The position numbers and the translations under genes were made by a program. DNA of 64,000 bases, from NCBI RefSeq assembly GCF_001544455.2, contig NZ_FCOC02000014.1, positions 1 to 64,000 of the forward strand, written 5' to 3'. The stretch is from Caballeronia sordidicola. GTDB taxonomy: Bacteria > Pseudomonadota > Gammaproteobacteria > Burkholderiales > Burkholderiaceae. The notes under the pieces were generated by a model. That model worked only from the letters and a program-made list of their open reading frames with translations, did not search any database and had not been told where the DNA came from. This document shows, piece after piece, positions 24,584 through 33,173 of this stretch; position 1 is the first letter of the stretch, and each line of letters starts with the position of its first letter.

Positions 24584-26845
24584 ATGTCAAATGAAGCAAA
24601 GTGCCCGTTCAATCACGCCGCGGGCGGCGGCACGACGAACCGTGACTGGTGGCCGAAACAACTGCGGGTAGACTTGCTCAGCCAGCACTCCAGCAAGTCC
24701 AATCCCCTGGACAACAGCTTCAACTACGCCGAGGCCTTCAAGAGCCTTGATCTGGCTGCAGTCAAGAAGGACCTTGCAGCGCTGATGACCGATTCGCAAG
24801 ATTGGTGGCCCGCGGACTTTGGCCACTACGGCCCGCTATTTATCCGCATGGCCTGGCACAGCGCAGGCACGTACCGTATCGGCGATGGTCGCGGCGGTGC
24901 CGGGCGCGGCCAGCAGCGTTTCGCACCGCTCAACAGTTGGCCGGACAATGTCAGTCTGGATAAAGCCCGCCGCCTGCTCTGGCCGATCAAACAGAAATAT
25001 GGTCAGAAGATCTCGTGGGCCGACCTGTTGATTCTCACGGGCAACGTCGCGCTCGAGACCATGGGATTCAAGACCTTTGGTTTCGCGGGTGGGCGTGAGG
25101 ACACGTGGGAACCGGATCAGGACGTCTACTGGGGCAACGAGAAGACCTGGCTGGGCGGCGACGTGCGTTATGGCAAGGGAGCTGCAGGCAATAACGAAGA
25201 CGGAGGCGTTATTGTCGCCGACGAAGAAAAGCACGGTGAAGAAACCAGCCGTACCGATAACGGACGCAACCTGGAAAATCCACTGGGCGCCGTGCAGATG
25301 GGCCTCATCTATGTCAATCCGGAAGGTCCCGACGGTAATCCGGATCCAGTTGCCGCAGCGCACGATATCCGTGAAACCTTCGCGCGCATGGCAATGAACG
25401 ACGAGGAAACTGTCGCGCTGATCGCAGGCGGCCATACGTTTGGCAAGACGCACGGCGCGGGTCCTGCCGAGAACGTAGGTCCCGAACCCGAGTCCGCCGA
25501 TCTCGAGAACCAGGGGCTTGGATGGAAGAACAGCTTTGGCAGCGGCAAGGGCGGCGACACCATCACCAGTGGCCTGGAGGTCACCTGGAGCAGCACGCCA
25601 ACGCAATGGAGCAACGGTTTCTTTGAAAACCTGTTTGGTCACGAGTGGGAACTGACCAAGAGTCCCGCTGGCGCCAATCAGTGGGTCGCCAAAGGCGCCA
25701 GCGCAATTATTCCACACGCTCACGATCCGTCGAAGAAACTGCTTCCGACGATGCTGACCACCGATCTCTCCCTGCGCTTCGATCCCGCCTACGAGAAAAT
25801 CTCTCGGCATTTTTGGGAACATCCCGATGAGTTGGCCGACGCATTCGCCCGCGCGTGGTTCAAGTTGACGCATCGCGACATGGGACCGCGCGCACGCTAT
25901 CTTGGACCGGAAGTACCAAGCGAAGAGTTGCTTTGGCAGGACCCGATTCCGAAGCTGGACCATGCGCTGGTCGAGGAAGCGGACGTCGCCGCACTCAAGC
26001 AGAAGATCCTGGCGTCGGGACTATCTGTCTCTGAACTGGTATCGACGGCCTGGGCGTCGGCGTCCACATTCCGTGGCTCCGACAAACGCGGCGGCGCCAA
26101 CGGCGCACGCATCCGCCTCGCGCCGCAGAAGGACTGGGCCGTCAACCAGCCCGAGCAGTTGTCGAAGGTACTGAAGGTCCTCGAAGGCATCCAGAGCGAG
26201 TTCAACGGCGCGCAAGCCGGCGGCAAGAAGATTTCACTGGCCGACTTGATTGTTCTGGCGGGCGGCGCCGGCATTGAGCAGGCGGCGAAAAATGCCGGGC
26301 ATCAGGTGAGCGTGCCCTTTACGGCGGGCCGAATGGACGCCTCGCAGGAACAGACCGACGTGGAATCCGTTTCCGCGCTGGAACCGGTCGCCGATGGTTT
26401 CCGCAATTATCTGAAGGGCAAGTACAAGGTTCCAGCGGAAGCGTTATTGATCGACAAGGCGCAATTGCTGAGCTTGACCGCTCCGGAAATGACGGCGCTC
26501 ATCGGCGGCTTGCGTGTGCTGAACGTCAATGCCGGTAAGAACCCGCATGGCGTCTTCACCGACAAACCGGAAGCACTGACCAACGACTTCTTCCGCAACC
26601 TGCTCGACATGAGCACGGAGTGGCAAGCGCTCTCGTCGGCCAGGGACTTGTTCGAAGGACGGGACCGGAAGACTGGTGAAAGAAAATGGACCGGCACTCC
26701 CGTCGATCTGATTTTCGGCGCACATTCCCAGCTTCGGGCGCTCAGTGAAGTCTATGCAGCAGAAGACGCGCAGGAAAAGTTCGTCCGCGACTTCGTCGCA
26801 GCATGGGTGAAGGTGATGAACCTCGACCGTTTCGACCTTGCCTGA
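24584..26845 (+). CDS. katG: Catalase-peroxidase KatG
   Basis: A 753-aa bifunctional catalase-peroxidase, cytoplasmic, removing hydrogen peroxide. The distal haem pocket is RMAWHSAGTYR (about residues 85-95, Arg, Trp and His), and the proximal His is in GGHTFGKTHG. The Met-Tyr-Trp adduct needed for catalase activity can form from that Trp, the Tyr of MGLIYVNPEGP and the Met of ARMAMNDEE. The C-terminal non-haem peroxidase-like duplicate is complete. Strong Shine-Dalgarno AAGGAGATAACGC precedes the ATG. It stands as a single gene followed by a terminator. Confidence 0.97.
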   Translation: MSNEAKCPFNHAAGGGTTNRDWWPKQLRVDLLSQHSSKSNPLDNSFNYAEAFKSLDLAAVKKDLAALMTDSQDWWPADFGHYGPLFIRMAWHSAGTYRIGDGRGGAGRGQQRFAPLNSWPDNVSLDKARRLLWPIKQKYGQKISWADLLILTGNVALETMGFKTFGFAGGREDTWEPDQDVYWGNEKTWLGGDVRYGKGAAGNNEDGGVIVADEEKHGEETSRTDNGRNLENPLGAVQMGLIYVNPEGPDGNPDPVAAAHDIRETFARMAMNDEETVALIAGGHTFGKTHGAGPAENVGPEPESADLENQGLGWKNSFGSGKGGDTITSGLEVTWSSTPTQWSNGFFENLFGHEWELTKSPAGANQWVAKGASAIIPHAHDPSKKLLPTMLTTDLSLRFDPAYEKISRHFWEHPDELADAFARAWFKLTHRDMGPRARYLGPEVPSEELLWQDPIPKLDHALVEEADVAALKQKILASGLSVSELVSTAWASASTFRGSDKRGGANGARIRLAPQKDWAVNQPEQLSKVLKVLEGIQSEFNGAQAGGKKISLADLIVLAGGAGIEQAAKNAGHQVSVPFTAGRMDASQEQTDVESVSALEPVADGFRNYLKGKYKVPAEALLIDKAQLLSLTAPEMTALIGGLRVLNVNAGKNPHGVFTDKPEALTNDFFRNLLDMSTEWQALSSARDLFEGRDRKTGERKWTGTPVDLIFGAHSQLRALSEVYAAEDAQEKFVRDFVAAWVKVMNLDRFDLA

Positions 26846-26856
26846 CACGTCGCCTC

Positions 26857-26885
26857 GCTCCGTCAGGCGGTCGTCCTGACGGAGC
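26857..26885 (+). terminator. katG terminator hairpin
   Basis: Perfect 11-bp arms GCTCCGTCAGG (26857-26867) and CCTGACGGAGC (26875-26885) with a 7-nt loop, starting 11 bp after the katG stop. The run of T after it is weak (CTTCCATTTC). Confidence 0.6.
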
Positions 26886-26917
26886 CTTCCATTTCAATCG
26901 CGCTATTACGCCTCGAA

Positions 26918-26952
26918 CGTGCAATGCGCCCCCGTACGCGGCGCATTGCACG
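26918..26952 (-). terminator. Hairpin downstream of the M20 amidohydrolase gene
   Basis: Perfect 13-bp arms CGTGCAATGCGCC (26918-26930) and its complement (26940-26952) around a 9-nt loop. It follows the minus-strand stop codon by 5 bp, and faces the katG hairpin, so the two form a convergent terminator pair. Confidence 0.6.
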
Positions 26953-26957
26953 CTGTC

Positions 26958-28142
26958 TTACCGCTCGGCGAGAAAGCGCTCGGCGAGTTTTACCCAATAC
27001 GTCGCGGCGGTCGGCAAGGCCGCATCGTTGAAGTCGTAGCCGGCGTTGTGCAGCATGCAGCCACCCGTGTTATGTGCCGGGCCCGTACCGTTGCCCACTA
27101 TGAAGTAGCAACCGGGAACCGCCTGCAGCATGAACGAGAAATCTTCCGCGCCCGCCGTGGGACGCATGTCGGGTATCAGCCCGTCTTCCCCTAGCCAATC
27201 GTACGCGACCTGGCGGGCGAATTCCGTGGCAGCGGGGTCGTTGACAACGGCCGGACATCCCCATTGATAATCCACCTTCGCCGTACACCCCAACGCCGAT
27301 GCCTGAGTCTCTACAAGTTCGATAAGCCGGTCATGCACCAATCGTTGCACCTCGGGCCGCAGCGCGCGAACCGAAAGCGTCATCTTTACAACGTCTGGAA
27401 TGACATTGGAGACGGTCCCGCCATGAATCTCGCCGATACTGATCACGGCGGTATCGAGCGGGTCCATATTGCGTGAGACGATGGTCTGCAGCGCGATCAC
27501 CACATGCGCCGCGGCGACAATCGGGTCGGATGTGAGATGCGGCCGTCCGCCATGGCCACCCTTTCCCTGGATGCTGATATAGACAGTGTCGGACGAAGCC
27601 ATGAAACTGCCAGGCAGAAAACCGAACTTGCCGACAGGTTCGCCCGGCCGGTTATGCAAACCGAACACCATGTCGCAGGGGAATTTGTCGAACAGCCCTT
27701 CGTCGACCATGATCTTCGCGCCGCAATAGCGTTCTTCAGCGGGTTGAAAGATCAGGTTCAGGGTGCCGGAAAACCGGCGGGTTTCCGCTAGATAGCGCGC
27801 CGCGCCAAGCAGGATTGCCGTGTGGCCATCGTGGCCGCAAGCGTGCATCACGCCTTCTCGCTGGCTCGCATAAGGAAGGCCCGTCGACTCCATAATCGGA
27901 AGTGCGTCCATGTCCGCGCGCAGGCCAAGACGGCGCGAGCCGGAGCCCACTTTCAGCGTGCCGACCACGCCCGTTTTCGCAAGCCCCCGATGCACTTCAT
28001 AACCCCATGCATGAAGACGTTCCGCGACGAGATTGCTGGTTTCATGCTCCTCGAGCGAGAGTTCAGGGCGAGCGTGAATGCGATGGCGCAAGGCGACGAA
28101 TTCTTCGCTCATGTCGAGAATGCGCGCGAGTACGTCCGTCAT
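26958..28142 (-). CDS. M20-family amidohydrolase (hippurate hydrolase-like)
   Basis: A 394-aa metal-dependent amidohydrolase of the HipO/IAA-amino-acid hydrolase type. Metal ligands are visible in HACGHDGHTA (about residues 100-110), PAEERYCGA and PTAGAEDFSF, plus a C-terminal MLHNAGYDFND. Expected reaction is hydrolysis of an N-acyl amino acid. AAGGAG sits 6 bp before ATG 28142. The stop of a ProX-like binding protein gene is 25 bp upstream on the same strand, suggesting uptake and hydrolysis of the same kind of compound, though that transporter gene is frameshifted. Confidence 0.88.
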   Translation of the reverse strand: MTDVLARILDMSEEFVALRHRIHARPELSLEEHETSNLVAERLHAWGYEVHRGLAKTGVVGTLKVGSGSRRLGLRADMDALPIMESTGLPYASQREGVMHACGHDGHTAILLGAARYLAETRRFSGTLNLIFQPAEERYCGAKIMVDEGLFDKFPCDMVFGLHNRPGEPVGKFGFLPGSFMASSDTVYISIQGKGGHGGRPHLTSDPIVAAAHVVIALQTIVSRNMDPLDTAVISIGEIHGGTVSNVIPDVVKMTLSVRALRPEVQRLVHDRLIELVETQASALGCTAKVDYQWGCPAVVNDPAATEFARQVAYDWLGEDGLIPDMRPTAGAEDFSFMLQAVPGCYFIVGNGTGPAHNTGGCMLHNAGYDFNDAALPTAATYWVKLAERFLAER

Positions 28143-28167
28143 GGGTTCTCCTTGAATGCGGGTTGAA

Positions 28168-29201
28168 TCATTGCGCGGCGCGTGCCGCACCGACCCATTG
28201 GGTGAACAGCGTGCGGTTCGCGGCCAGCCATTGATCGGCGAGACGGGAATACAGTCCGGTCGAGTTATGTTCCTTGCTGATCGCGGACTCCCAGTCAGCC
28301 CAGACCGTGGGCGGAAACTTGATCTGCTGGATCAGCGCCTTGATACCCGGATTGGCGGAAGCGAACGTCCTGTTCGCCACCGAACCCGCGTTCCAGGACG
28401 CCATTGCCATGTGGCATGGATCGGCGCCTCCGGCACAGCCGACCACGCCCTTGACAAGCGCCGACCCGCTGTTGGGCATCCTGGGCGGCAAGGCATCCGC
28501 GGGAACCGGGAGCCACACAACGTCCTTGCCCGGGACAAGACCGCTTGTGACCCATGACGGGCTCCACGCATAGAAAAATGCGGGCGAGCCGGACTTGATG
28601 CGCGAGACCACGTCGGTCATCAACGCTTCATACTTGCCGCTCACGACGTGGACGTTTTGCGTGAGTCCAAATTTCTTGACCTGATAGTTCACCACGTCCG
28701 CACAGCTCCAGCCGGGATCGCAACTGATCAGCTCGGCCTTCCCGCCTTCACCAAACAGCCCGGCGACATCCGGATCTTTCATCTGCTCGAGGCTCGTGAT
28801 GTGGTGAGCATCGGCTGTCTTCTTGTCTATCATGTAGCCGTTCACCCCGCCCCGGCGATAAACCCGGTGCCGATGATTTCAGCCTGCTTCTCCACAGCCC
28901 GAAACTCCGGCTCGCGCTGGGGAAGGTTCACATCGGTTGAGAGATCCACGTCTCCTTGCGCCACCGCCGCAAAGAACAGCGTGATGTTCATGGTGCTGAG
29001 CTTCACGTCGTAACCAAGCGACTGCATGGCCTTTGCCACGATCTGGTCCGCGACGTAATTTGCGCCAAGGCTGTCGGCCTGCACATAACGGACGGTCTTT
29101 CCCGTGCCGGGCAGCGTATCGGCGATTGCAGACGCACTGACTGCCGGGAACAGGAGCGCCGCCAGAACAGCCGCCGCCCCGCCGCACTTCAAGGTCTTCA
29201 T
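28168..29201 (-). pseudogene. ProX/OpuAC-type ABC substrate-binding protein, frameshifted
   Basis: Two frames together make one glycine betaine/proline-type binding protein. The first (29201-28842) has a signal peptide (ending near SASAIA) and the first lobe up to IGTGFIAGAG; the second (28845-28168) continues with NGYMIDKKTADAHHI and the rest of the protein. The break is in a G-rich run (GGGGCGGGG) near 28848, where one extra base would restore the frame. The stop TGA and a GTG overlap as GTGA. A sequencing error, a recent inactivating deletion or frameshifting are all possible. No permease genes are adjacent. Confidence 0.75.
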
Positions 29202-29406
29202 TGGCGCTCCCGTTGGTTCGCGCATGTTCGCCGTTGCCCGGCGTCCGGAGTTCTCTCGATCACGTCACATGCTAGATGACAGCCGGCATCTGATCTTCCT
29301 ATGTACACGGTGAATACCGCCGCGCGATTTTCTCCGGTTCGGGTGAAGCTGTGCACAGCAAAAATCCGGTCTGCATCGGCTCGTAAAGAAAAAAAATTTG
29401 AATCTC

Positions 29407-29433
29407 TGTAACCGGACATCGGCAGGCGGCGAA
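29407..29433 (+). promoter_or_regulatory. ECF-sigma-type promoter of the bufferin operon
   Basis: GTAACC (29408-29413) and CGAA (29430-29433) are separated by exactly 16 bp. As I recall, GTAACC-N16-CGAA is the consensus for the ECF factor SigF of Caulobacter, which controls metal-responsive DUF2282/DUF692 genes there. Expected transcription start is about 29440, giving a leader of some 45-50 nt. No ECF sigma or anti-sigma gene lies in the window. Confidence 0.7.
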
Positions 29434-29442
29434 ATAGATAAC

Positions 29443-29459
29443 GTACCCGCGACGGGTAC
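29443..29459. promoter_or_regulatory. Perfect hairpin/dyad in the bufA leader
   Basis: GTACCCG (29443-29449) and CGGGTAC (29453-29459) flank a 3-nt CGA. It lies at or just after the predicted transcription start and 28 bp before the bufA ATG. It could be an operator or a 5' stabilising hairpin; nothing distinguishes these by sequence. Confidence 0.45.
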
Positions 29460-29487
29460 CGTCTAATTCAACTACTGGAGAGATTCA

Positions 29488-29799
29488 ATGTCCGCAAAGA
29501 CCACTGTTAGTGCCTCCCTTCTCGCTGGCGTTGTAGCGAGCCTGCTTGCATCGGTTGCTCAAGCGGCGCCGCTCACAAAGGGCGAAGAAAGCGCAGCCAT
29601 GGCGGCGCACAAGGAGAAGTGCTATGGCGTTGCCCTGAAGGGACAAAACGACTGCGCGGCAGGCCCCGGCACGACATGTCAGGGCACGTCCGCGATGGAT
29701 TTTCAGGGCAATTCGTGGAAGTTCGTTCAAGGGGGCACCTGCACGAATATCCAGGTGCCGGGCGGCGGCCATGGCTCGCTGACGCCGCTCAAGTCCTGA
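29488..29799 (+). CDS. bufA1: Bufferin precursor (DUF2282 RiPP metallophore)
   Basis: A 103-aa precursor: a Sec-type signal peptide (residues 1-26, ending VAQA) and a core with exactly four Cys (45, 56, 64, 85) in the pattern EKCYG, NDCAAGP, TTCQGTS, GTCTN. This matches DUF2282 proteins, recently described as bufferins, in which an MNIO enzyme converts the two central Cys into thiooxazole-type heterocycles that bind copper in the periplasm. GGAGAG precedes the ATG. The genes for the modifying enzyme (DUF692), partner (DUF2063) and a DoxX membrane protein follow in order. Modification here is inferred from family knowledge. Confidence 0.85.
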   Translation: MSAKTTVSASLLAGVVASLLASVAQAAPLTKGEESAAMAAHKEKCYGVALKGQNDCAAGPGTTCQGTSAMDFQGNSWKFVQGGTCTNIQVPGGGHGSLTPLKS

Positions 29800-29819
29800 T
29801 CCAGCGAACGATAAAACGA

Positions 29820-30755
29820 ATGCGAGCGGCCATGGACAATTCCACGAAGCCAACTGCAGTGCGTGGCCCGAGCCGCTCCATTCGTGCGGGCTCCGGCGCC
29901 ATGACACTTGCAGGGACCAGTTTCAAGCACGATCACCTGCCTGCGATTCTCGCGGACGGACCCGCCGATGGATTCTTCGAGGTCCACGCGGAAAACTATA
30001 TGGGTGCGGGCGGCCCGCCACACCGGGCGCTTGCGGCCATTCGTGGCGACTATCCGCTATCCGTTCACGGCGTGTGCATGTCCGTTGGCGGACCCGGCGC
30101 ACTGGATCCGGTTCATCTCGCGCGCTTCCGGGACGTGGTGTTGCGTTACGAACCCGAGCTGGTATCGGAACATCTGGCGTGGTCGTCCCACAGCGGAACG
30201 TTCTTCAACGACCTGCTGCCCTTGCCGTATACAAGGCCAACGCTCGACAGGGTATGCGAACACGTCACGCAAGTTCAGGAAGCAATCAGGCATCCTATAT
30301 TGCTGGAAAATCCGTCGACATATGTCGCCTTCGCTTCATCGACAATGAGCGAGACCGGGTTCCTTCGAGCAGTCGCGCAACGCACCGGCTGCGGTCTCTT
30401 GCTCGACATCAACAACGTATTTGTCTCAGCGAACAACCACGGCTTTTCGGCCTCGGCATACCTGGCTGAATTTCCACTTGAACACGTTGGTGAAATACAC
30501 CTTGCCGGACATGACGAACAAGAGGACGACGAGAACGAACGGCTTCTCATCGACAGCCACGACCGCGCCGTCTCCGATCCAGTCTGGAAGCTCTATACGG
30601 ATGTCGTCTCGCGAATCGGACCTAGGCCCACATTGATCGAGTGGGACAGCAAGCTTCCCGACTGGCCCGTATTGCGCGCCCAGGCGCTGATGGCTCGCGC
30701 CATCATGGAAGAAAACGCTATGGCGCTTAGTGGGGAGAACGATCGTGAGGCCTGA
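29820..30755 (+). CDS. bufB1: MNIO (DUF692) peptide-modifying enzyme
   Basis: A 311-aa multinuclear non-haem iron oxidative enzyme of the DUF692 family, TIM-barrel fold. Candidate metal ligands are visible: EVHAENYMG (His56, Glu58), SVHGV (His83), SEHLAW (His118), LLENPST (Glu163), LLDINNV (Asp196), GEIHLAGHD (His227, His231) and IEWD (Glu274). It should oxidise Cys of the BufA precursor. It starts 20 bp after bufA1; ATG 29820 or 29832, neither with a strong ribosome site. The first 30 residues are an unusual Ser/Arg-rich extension. Confidence 0.87.
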   Translation: MRAAMDNSTKPTAVRGPSRSIRAGSGAMTLAGTSFKHDHLPAILADGPADGFFEVHAENYMGAGGPPHRALAAIRGDYPLSVHGVCMSVGGPGALDPVHLARFRDVVLRYEPELVSEHLAWSSHSGTFFNDLLPLPYTRPTLDRVCEHVTQVQEAIRHPILLENPSTYVAFASSTMSETGFLRAVAQRTGCGLLLDINNVFVSANNHGFSASAYLAEFPLEHVGEIHLAGHDEQEDDENERLLIDSHDRAVSDPVWKLYTDVVSRIGPRPTLIEWDSKLPDWPVLRAQALMARAIMEENAMALSGENDREA

Positions 30756-31524
30756 AATTCCCCTGCACGATTTCGCCACGGCATTCGCGCCGGGTTTGAC
30801 AAACCCGGCGGCTGCTGCGCCGGAAGATGTCGTCGCTCCCGTGGGCAAAGGGGTGATCAGGCGCTACAACGTTTATCGAAACAACGTCACGGTGAGCCTG
30901 ATCGATGCACTCGCCGCAATCTATCCCGCGATACAGCGCATTACCGGCATCGATTTCTTCAGGGCGATGGCCCGATTTCATGTTCGCGAAACACCGCCGG
31001 TGTCGCCGTTGCTGTTCGAGTACGGACGCGATTTCCCCGCGTTCATTGCGTCCTATGACCATGCCCGCAACATGCCCTGGCTAGCCGATACGGCGCGTAT
31101 CGAGCGCGCCTGGCTGGATGCTTATCACGCCGCCGACCTTCCCGCGCTTGCGGCGGAAGCGCTTGGGTCCATCGACCCTGCGTTGCTGGCCGAAATACGT
31201 TTCACGCCGCATCCGGCCACGCGGATCGTGCGCTCAAGCTATCCCGCCGTCGCGATCTTCGCAATGAACCGGACCGATGGTCCCGTTTCGCCACTCTGCT
31301 CAAGCGAACCGGAGGACGCTCTCGTGACGCGGCCCGGTCATGAAGTGATCGTCTCGCGCCTGCCGGCTGGCGGCGCGGTATTCCTCGCTCATCTACTCGA
31401 TAACGCATCGCTCGGCGACGCAATCGCTGCTGCATTTGAAGACGCCCCTGCCTTCGATCTCCACGCCAATCTGGCCGGAATGATCTCAGCCGGCGTGTTC
31501 ACTGCAATTCAACCTGGAGAATGA
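30745..31524 (+). CDS. bufC1: DUF2063 partner protein of the bufferin system
   Basis: A 259-aa protein beginning LHDFATAF with RRYNVYRNNVTVSLIDALAAIYP, diagnostic of DUF2063 (annotated as putative DNA-binding domain, but in MNIO clusters it is the enzyme's partner and probably recognises the precursor leader). I start at GTG 30745, which has GGGGAGA upstream and overlaps bufB1 by 11 bp. Its stop overlaps the next ATG as ATGA. No membrane segment or signal peptide, so it acts in the cytoplasm before export of the peptide. Confidence 0.85.
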   Translation: MRPEIPLHDFATAFAPGLTNPAAAAPEDVVAPVGKGVIRRYNVYRNNVTVSLIDALAAIYPAIQRITGIDFFRAMARFHVRETPPVSPLLFEYGRDFPAFIASYDHARNMPWLADTARIERAWLDAYHAADLPALAAEALGSIDPALLAEIRFTPHPATRIVRSSYPAVAIFAMNRTDGPVSPLCSSEPEDALVTRPGHEVIVSRLPAGGAVFLAHLLDNASLGDAIAAAFEDAPAFDLHANLAGMISAGVFTAIQPGE

Positions 31525-32033
31525 TCAAGATGCCGGACAGACAAGTTATGAGCCTTTCTTTTCCCGGCGCAGCCATATCGGCGATTGGCGCGGCGAGGCG
31601 GCAAGTCCAGCGGCTCGCCCAACCGTGGCTCGTTCAACTCGTGCTGCGCGTGGCGCTTGCCGTGCCGTTCTACAAGTCGGGCATTCTCAAATGGCACGGA
31701 TTCCTTCAACTGAACGATACGGCAATCGACCTGTTCACAGAGGAGTTCAAGCTGCACCTTCCCGGAGGGCCGTATGCGTTTCCTCACCCCGCCATATTCG
31801 CATTTCTGTCGGGCTGCGGCGAGGTGATGTTCCCGGTGTTGCTGGTCCTTGGATTTGGCACCCGCTTCGCCGCAGCCGGTTTGATACTGATGACCTGCAT
31901 CATCGAGCTGACGGTGCCGGAAGGCTGGCCGATCCACCTGACCTGGCTGGCGATGGCGCTCGGAATCGCGGCATGGGGACCGGGGCGGATTTCCATCGAC
32001 TATCTGCTGGGTGACAAGGCGTTCAGGTCCTGA
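31521..32033 (+). CDS. DoxX-family membrane protein of the bufferin cluster
   Basis: A 170-aa inner-membrane protein with about four hydrophobic helices. RVALAVPFYKSGILKW near residue 45, FLSGCGEVMFPVLLVLGFGTRFAA and ELTVPEGWPIHLTW are typical of DoxX. It is translationally coupled to bufC1 (ATGA overlap, with GGAGA upstream). DoxX genes are frequent last genes of DUF2282/DUF692/DUF2063 clusters; they may help handle quinones, metal or thiol redox, but the role is not established. Confidence 0.85.
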   Translation: MIKMPDRQVMSLSFPGAAISAIGAARRQVQRLAQPWLVQLVLRVALAVPFYKSGILKWHGFLQLNDTAIDLFTEEFKLHLPGGPYAFPHPAIFAFLSGCGEVMFPVLLVLGFGTRFAAAGLILMTCIIELTVPEGWPIHLTWLAMALGIAAWGPGRISIDYLLGDKAFRS

Positions 32034-32195
32034 GCGACGCGTTTATTGTCGCGATGGCCGCTCGCGCCGATTGAAGGAATTCGTTAATCTTGGCAGGACA
32101 ACAGAAACTAACCGATTCTTTCAATCACAGGATTTCCGGCGGCCACGCTTGTTCGAGTTTGCCGACAATCCTGACGCGCCGGGACAAATCATCCA

Positions 32196-33143
32196 ATGCC
32201 GACCGACATTCCAGAACCGCAAGCCGTATGCAACGCCATTACTCGCAGTGCGATCTTCATTGTCGCCACGCTCAATCCCGGTCCGGACAACGCCGCCGCA
32301 GTGCGCTCGATCTGCGGTGACGTAGCAGCGCTCGTCCGTGCGGTCGGCACGCGCGCGCCCACGGGCGAGTTGTCGTGCGTCTGCGGTTTTGGCGCGGGCG
32401 TCTGGGATACGCTTTTTGGCGCGCCCCGCCCCGCGAACCTGCACGCGTTCCGCGAGTTCGGCGAGGGCAAGCGCCACGCCATCGGCACGCCGGGCGACCT
32501 GCTGCTGCATATTCGCGCCGACCACATGGATCTTTGCTTCGAACTCGCGACCCAACTGATGACACGCCTGGGCAATGCGGTATCGGTCGTGGATGAAGTG
32601 CACGGTTTTCGCTATTTCGATCTGCGCGACATGGTCGGTTTCGTCGATGGCACCGAGAATCCGCGCGGCCGTGAAGCGGTCGACTTTGCCCTGATTCGCG
32701 ATCAGGATCGTGACTTCGCCGGTGGCAGCTACGTGATCGTGCAGAAATACCTGCACGACATGGCCGCGTGGGAATCGCTTCCGGTCGAGGCGCAGGAGCG
32801 GATCATCGGACGCAAGAAATTGTCCGATGTCGAACTCGACGAGGCGATCAAACCAAGTTCCTCGCACAGCTCACTGACCACGATTGAAAAGGACGGCCAG
32901 GAAGTGAAGATCCTGCGTCACAACATGGCCTTCGGCCGCCCGGGCGCAGGCGAGTTCGGAACCTATTTCATTGGTTATGCCAGTTCGCCGGAACCTGTCG
33001 AGCAGATGCTCGAGAACATGTTCGTCGGACGGCCGCCCGGCAACTACGACCGGCTTCTCGATTACAGCCGCGCGGTCACGGGCGGACTGTTCTTTGTTCC
33101 GTCGGCAACCTTGCTCGAGGAACTCGCGGATCGCAAGCCATAA
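32196..33143 (+). CDS. Dye-decolorising-type haem peroxidase (YfeX-like)
   Basis: A 315-aa DyP-family peroxidase. The catalytic Asp loop is GFVDGTENPRG (about residues 150-160), and the region ILRHNMAFGRPG with the following conserved Arg/Phe positions fits the haem pocket of YfeX-like class P enzymes. No signal peptide, so cytoplasmic. The start codon has only a weak GGGAC upstream. It follows the bufferin cluster by 162 bp on the same strand but appears to have its own promoter region. Physiological substrate is unknown. Confidence 0.9.
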   Translation: MPTDIPEPQAVCNAITRSAIFIVATLNPGPDNAAAVRSICGDVAALVRAVGTRAPTGELSCVCGFGAGVWDTLFGAPRPANLHAFREFGEGKRHAIGTPGDLLLHIRADHMDLCFELATQLMTRLGNAVSVVDEVHGFRYFDLRDMVGFVDGTENPRGREAVDFALIRDQDRDFAGGSYVIVQKYLHDMAAWESLPVEAQERIIGRKKLSDVELDEAIKPSSSHSSLTTIEKDGQEVKILRHNMAFGRPGAGEFGTYFIGYASSPEPVEQMLENMFVGRPPGNYDRLLDYSRAVTGGLFFVPSATLLEELADRKP

Positions 33144-33173
33144 CGCGCTACCAGTGAAAGCCAGCGGAAAGTA

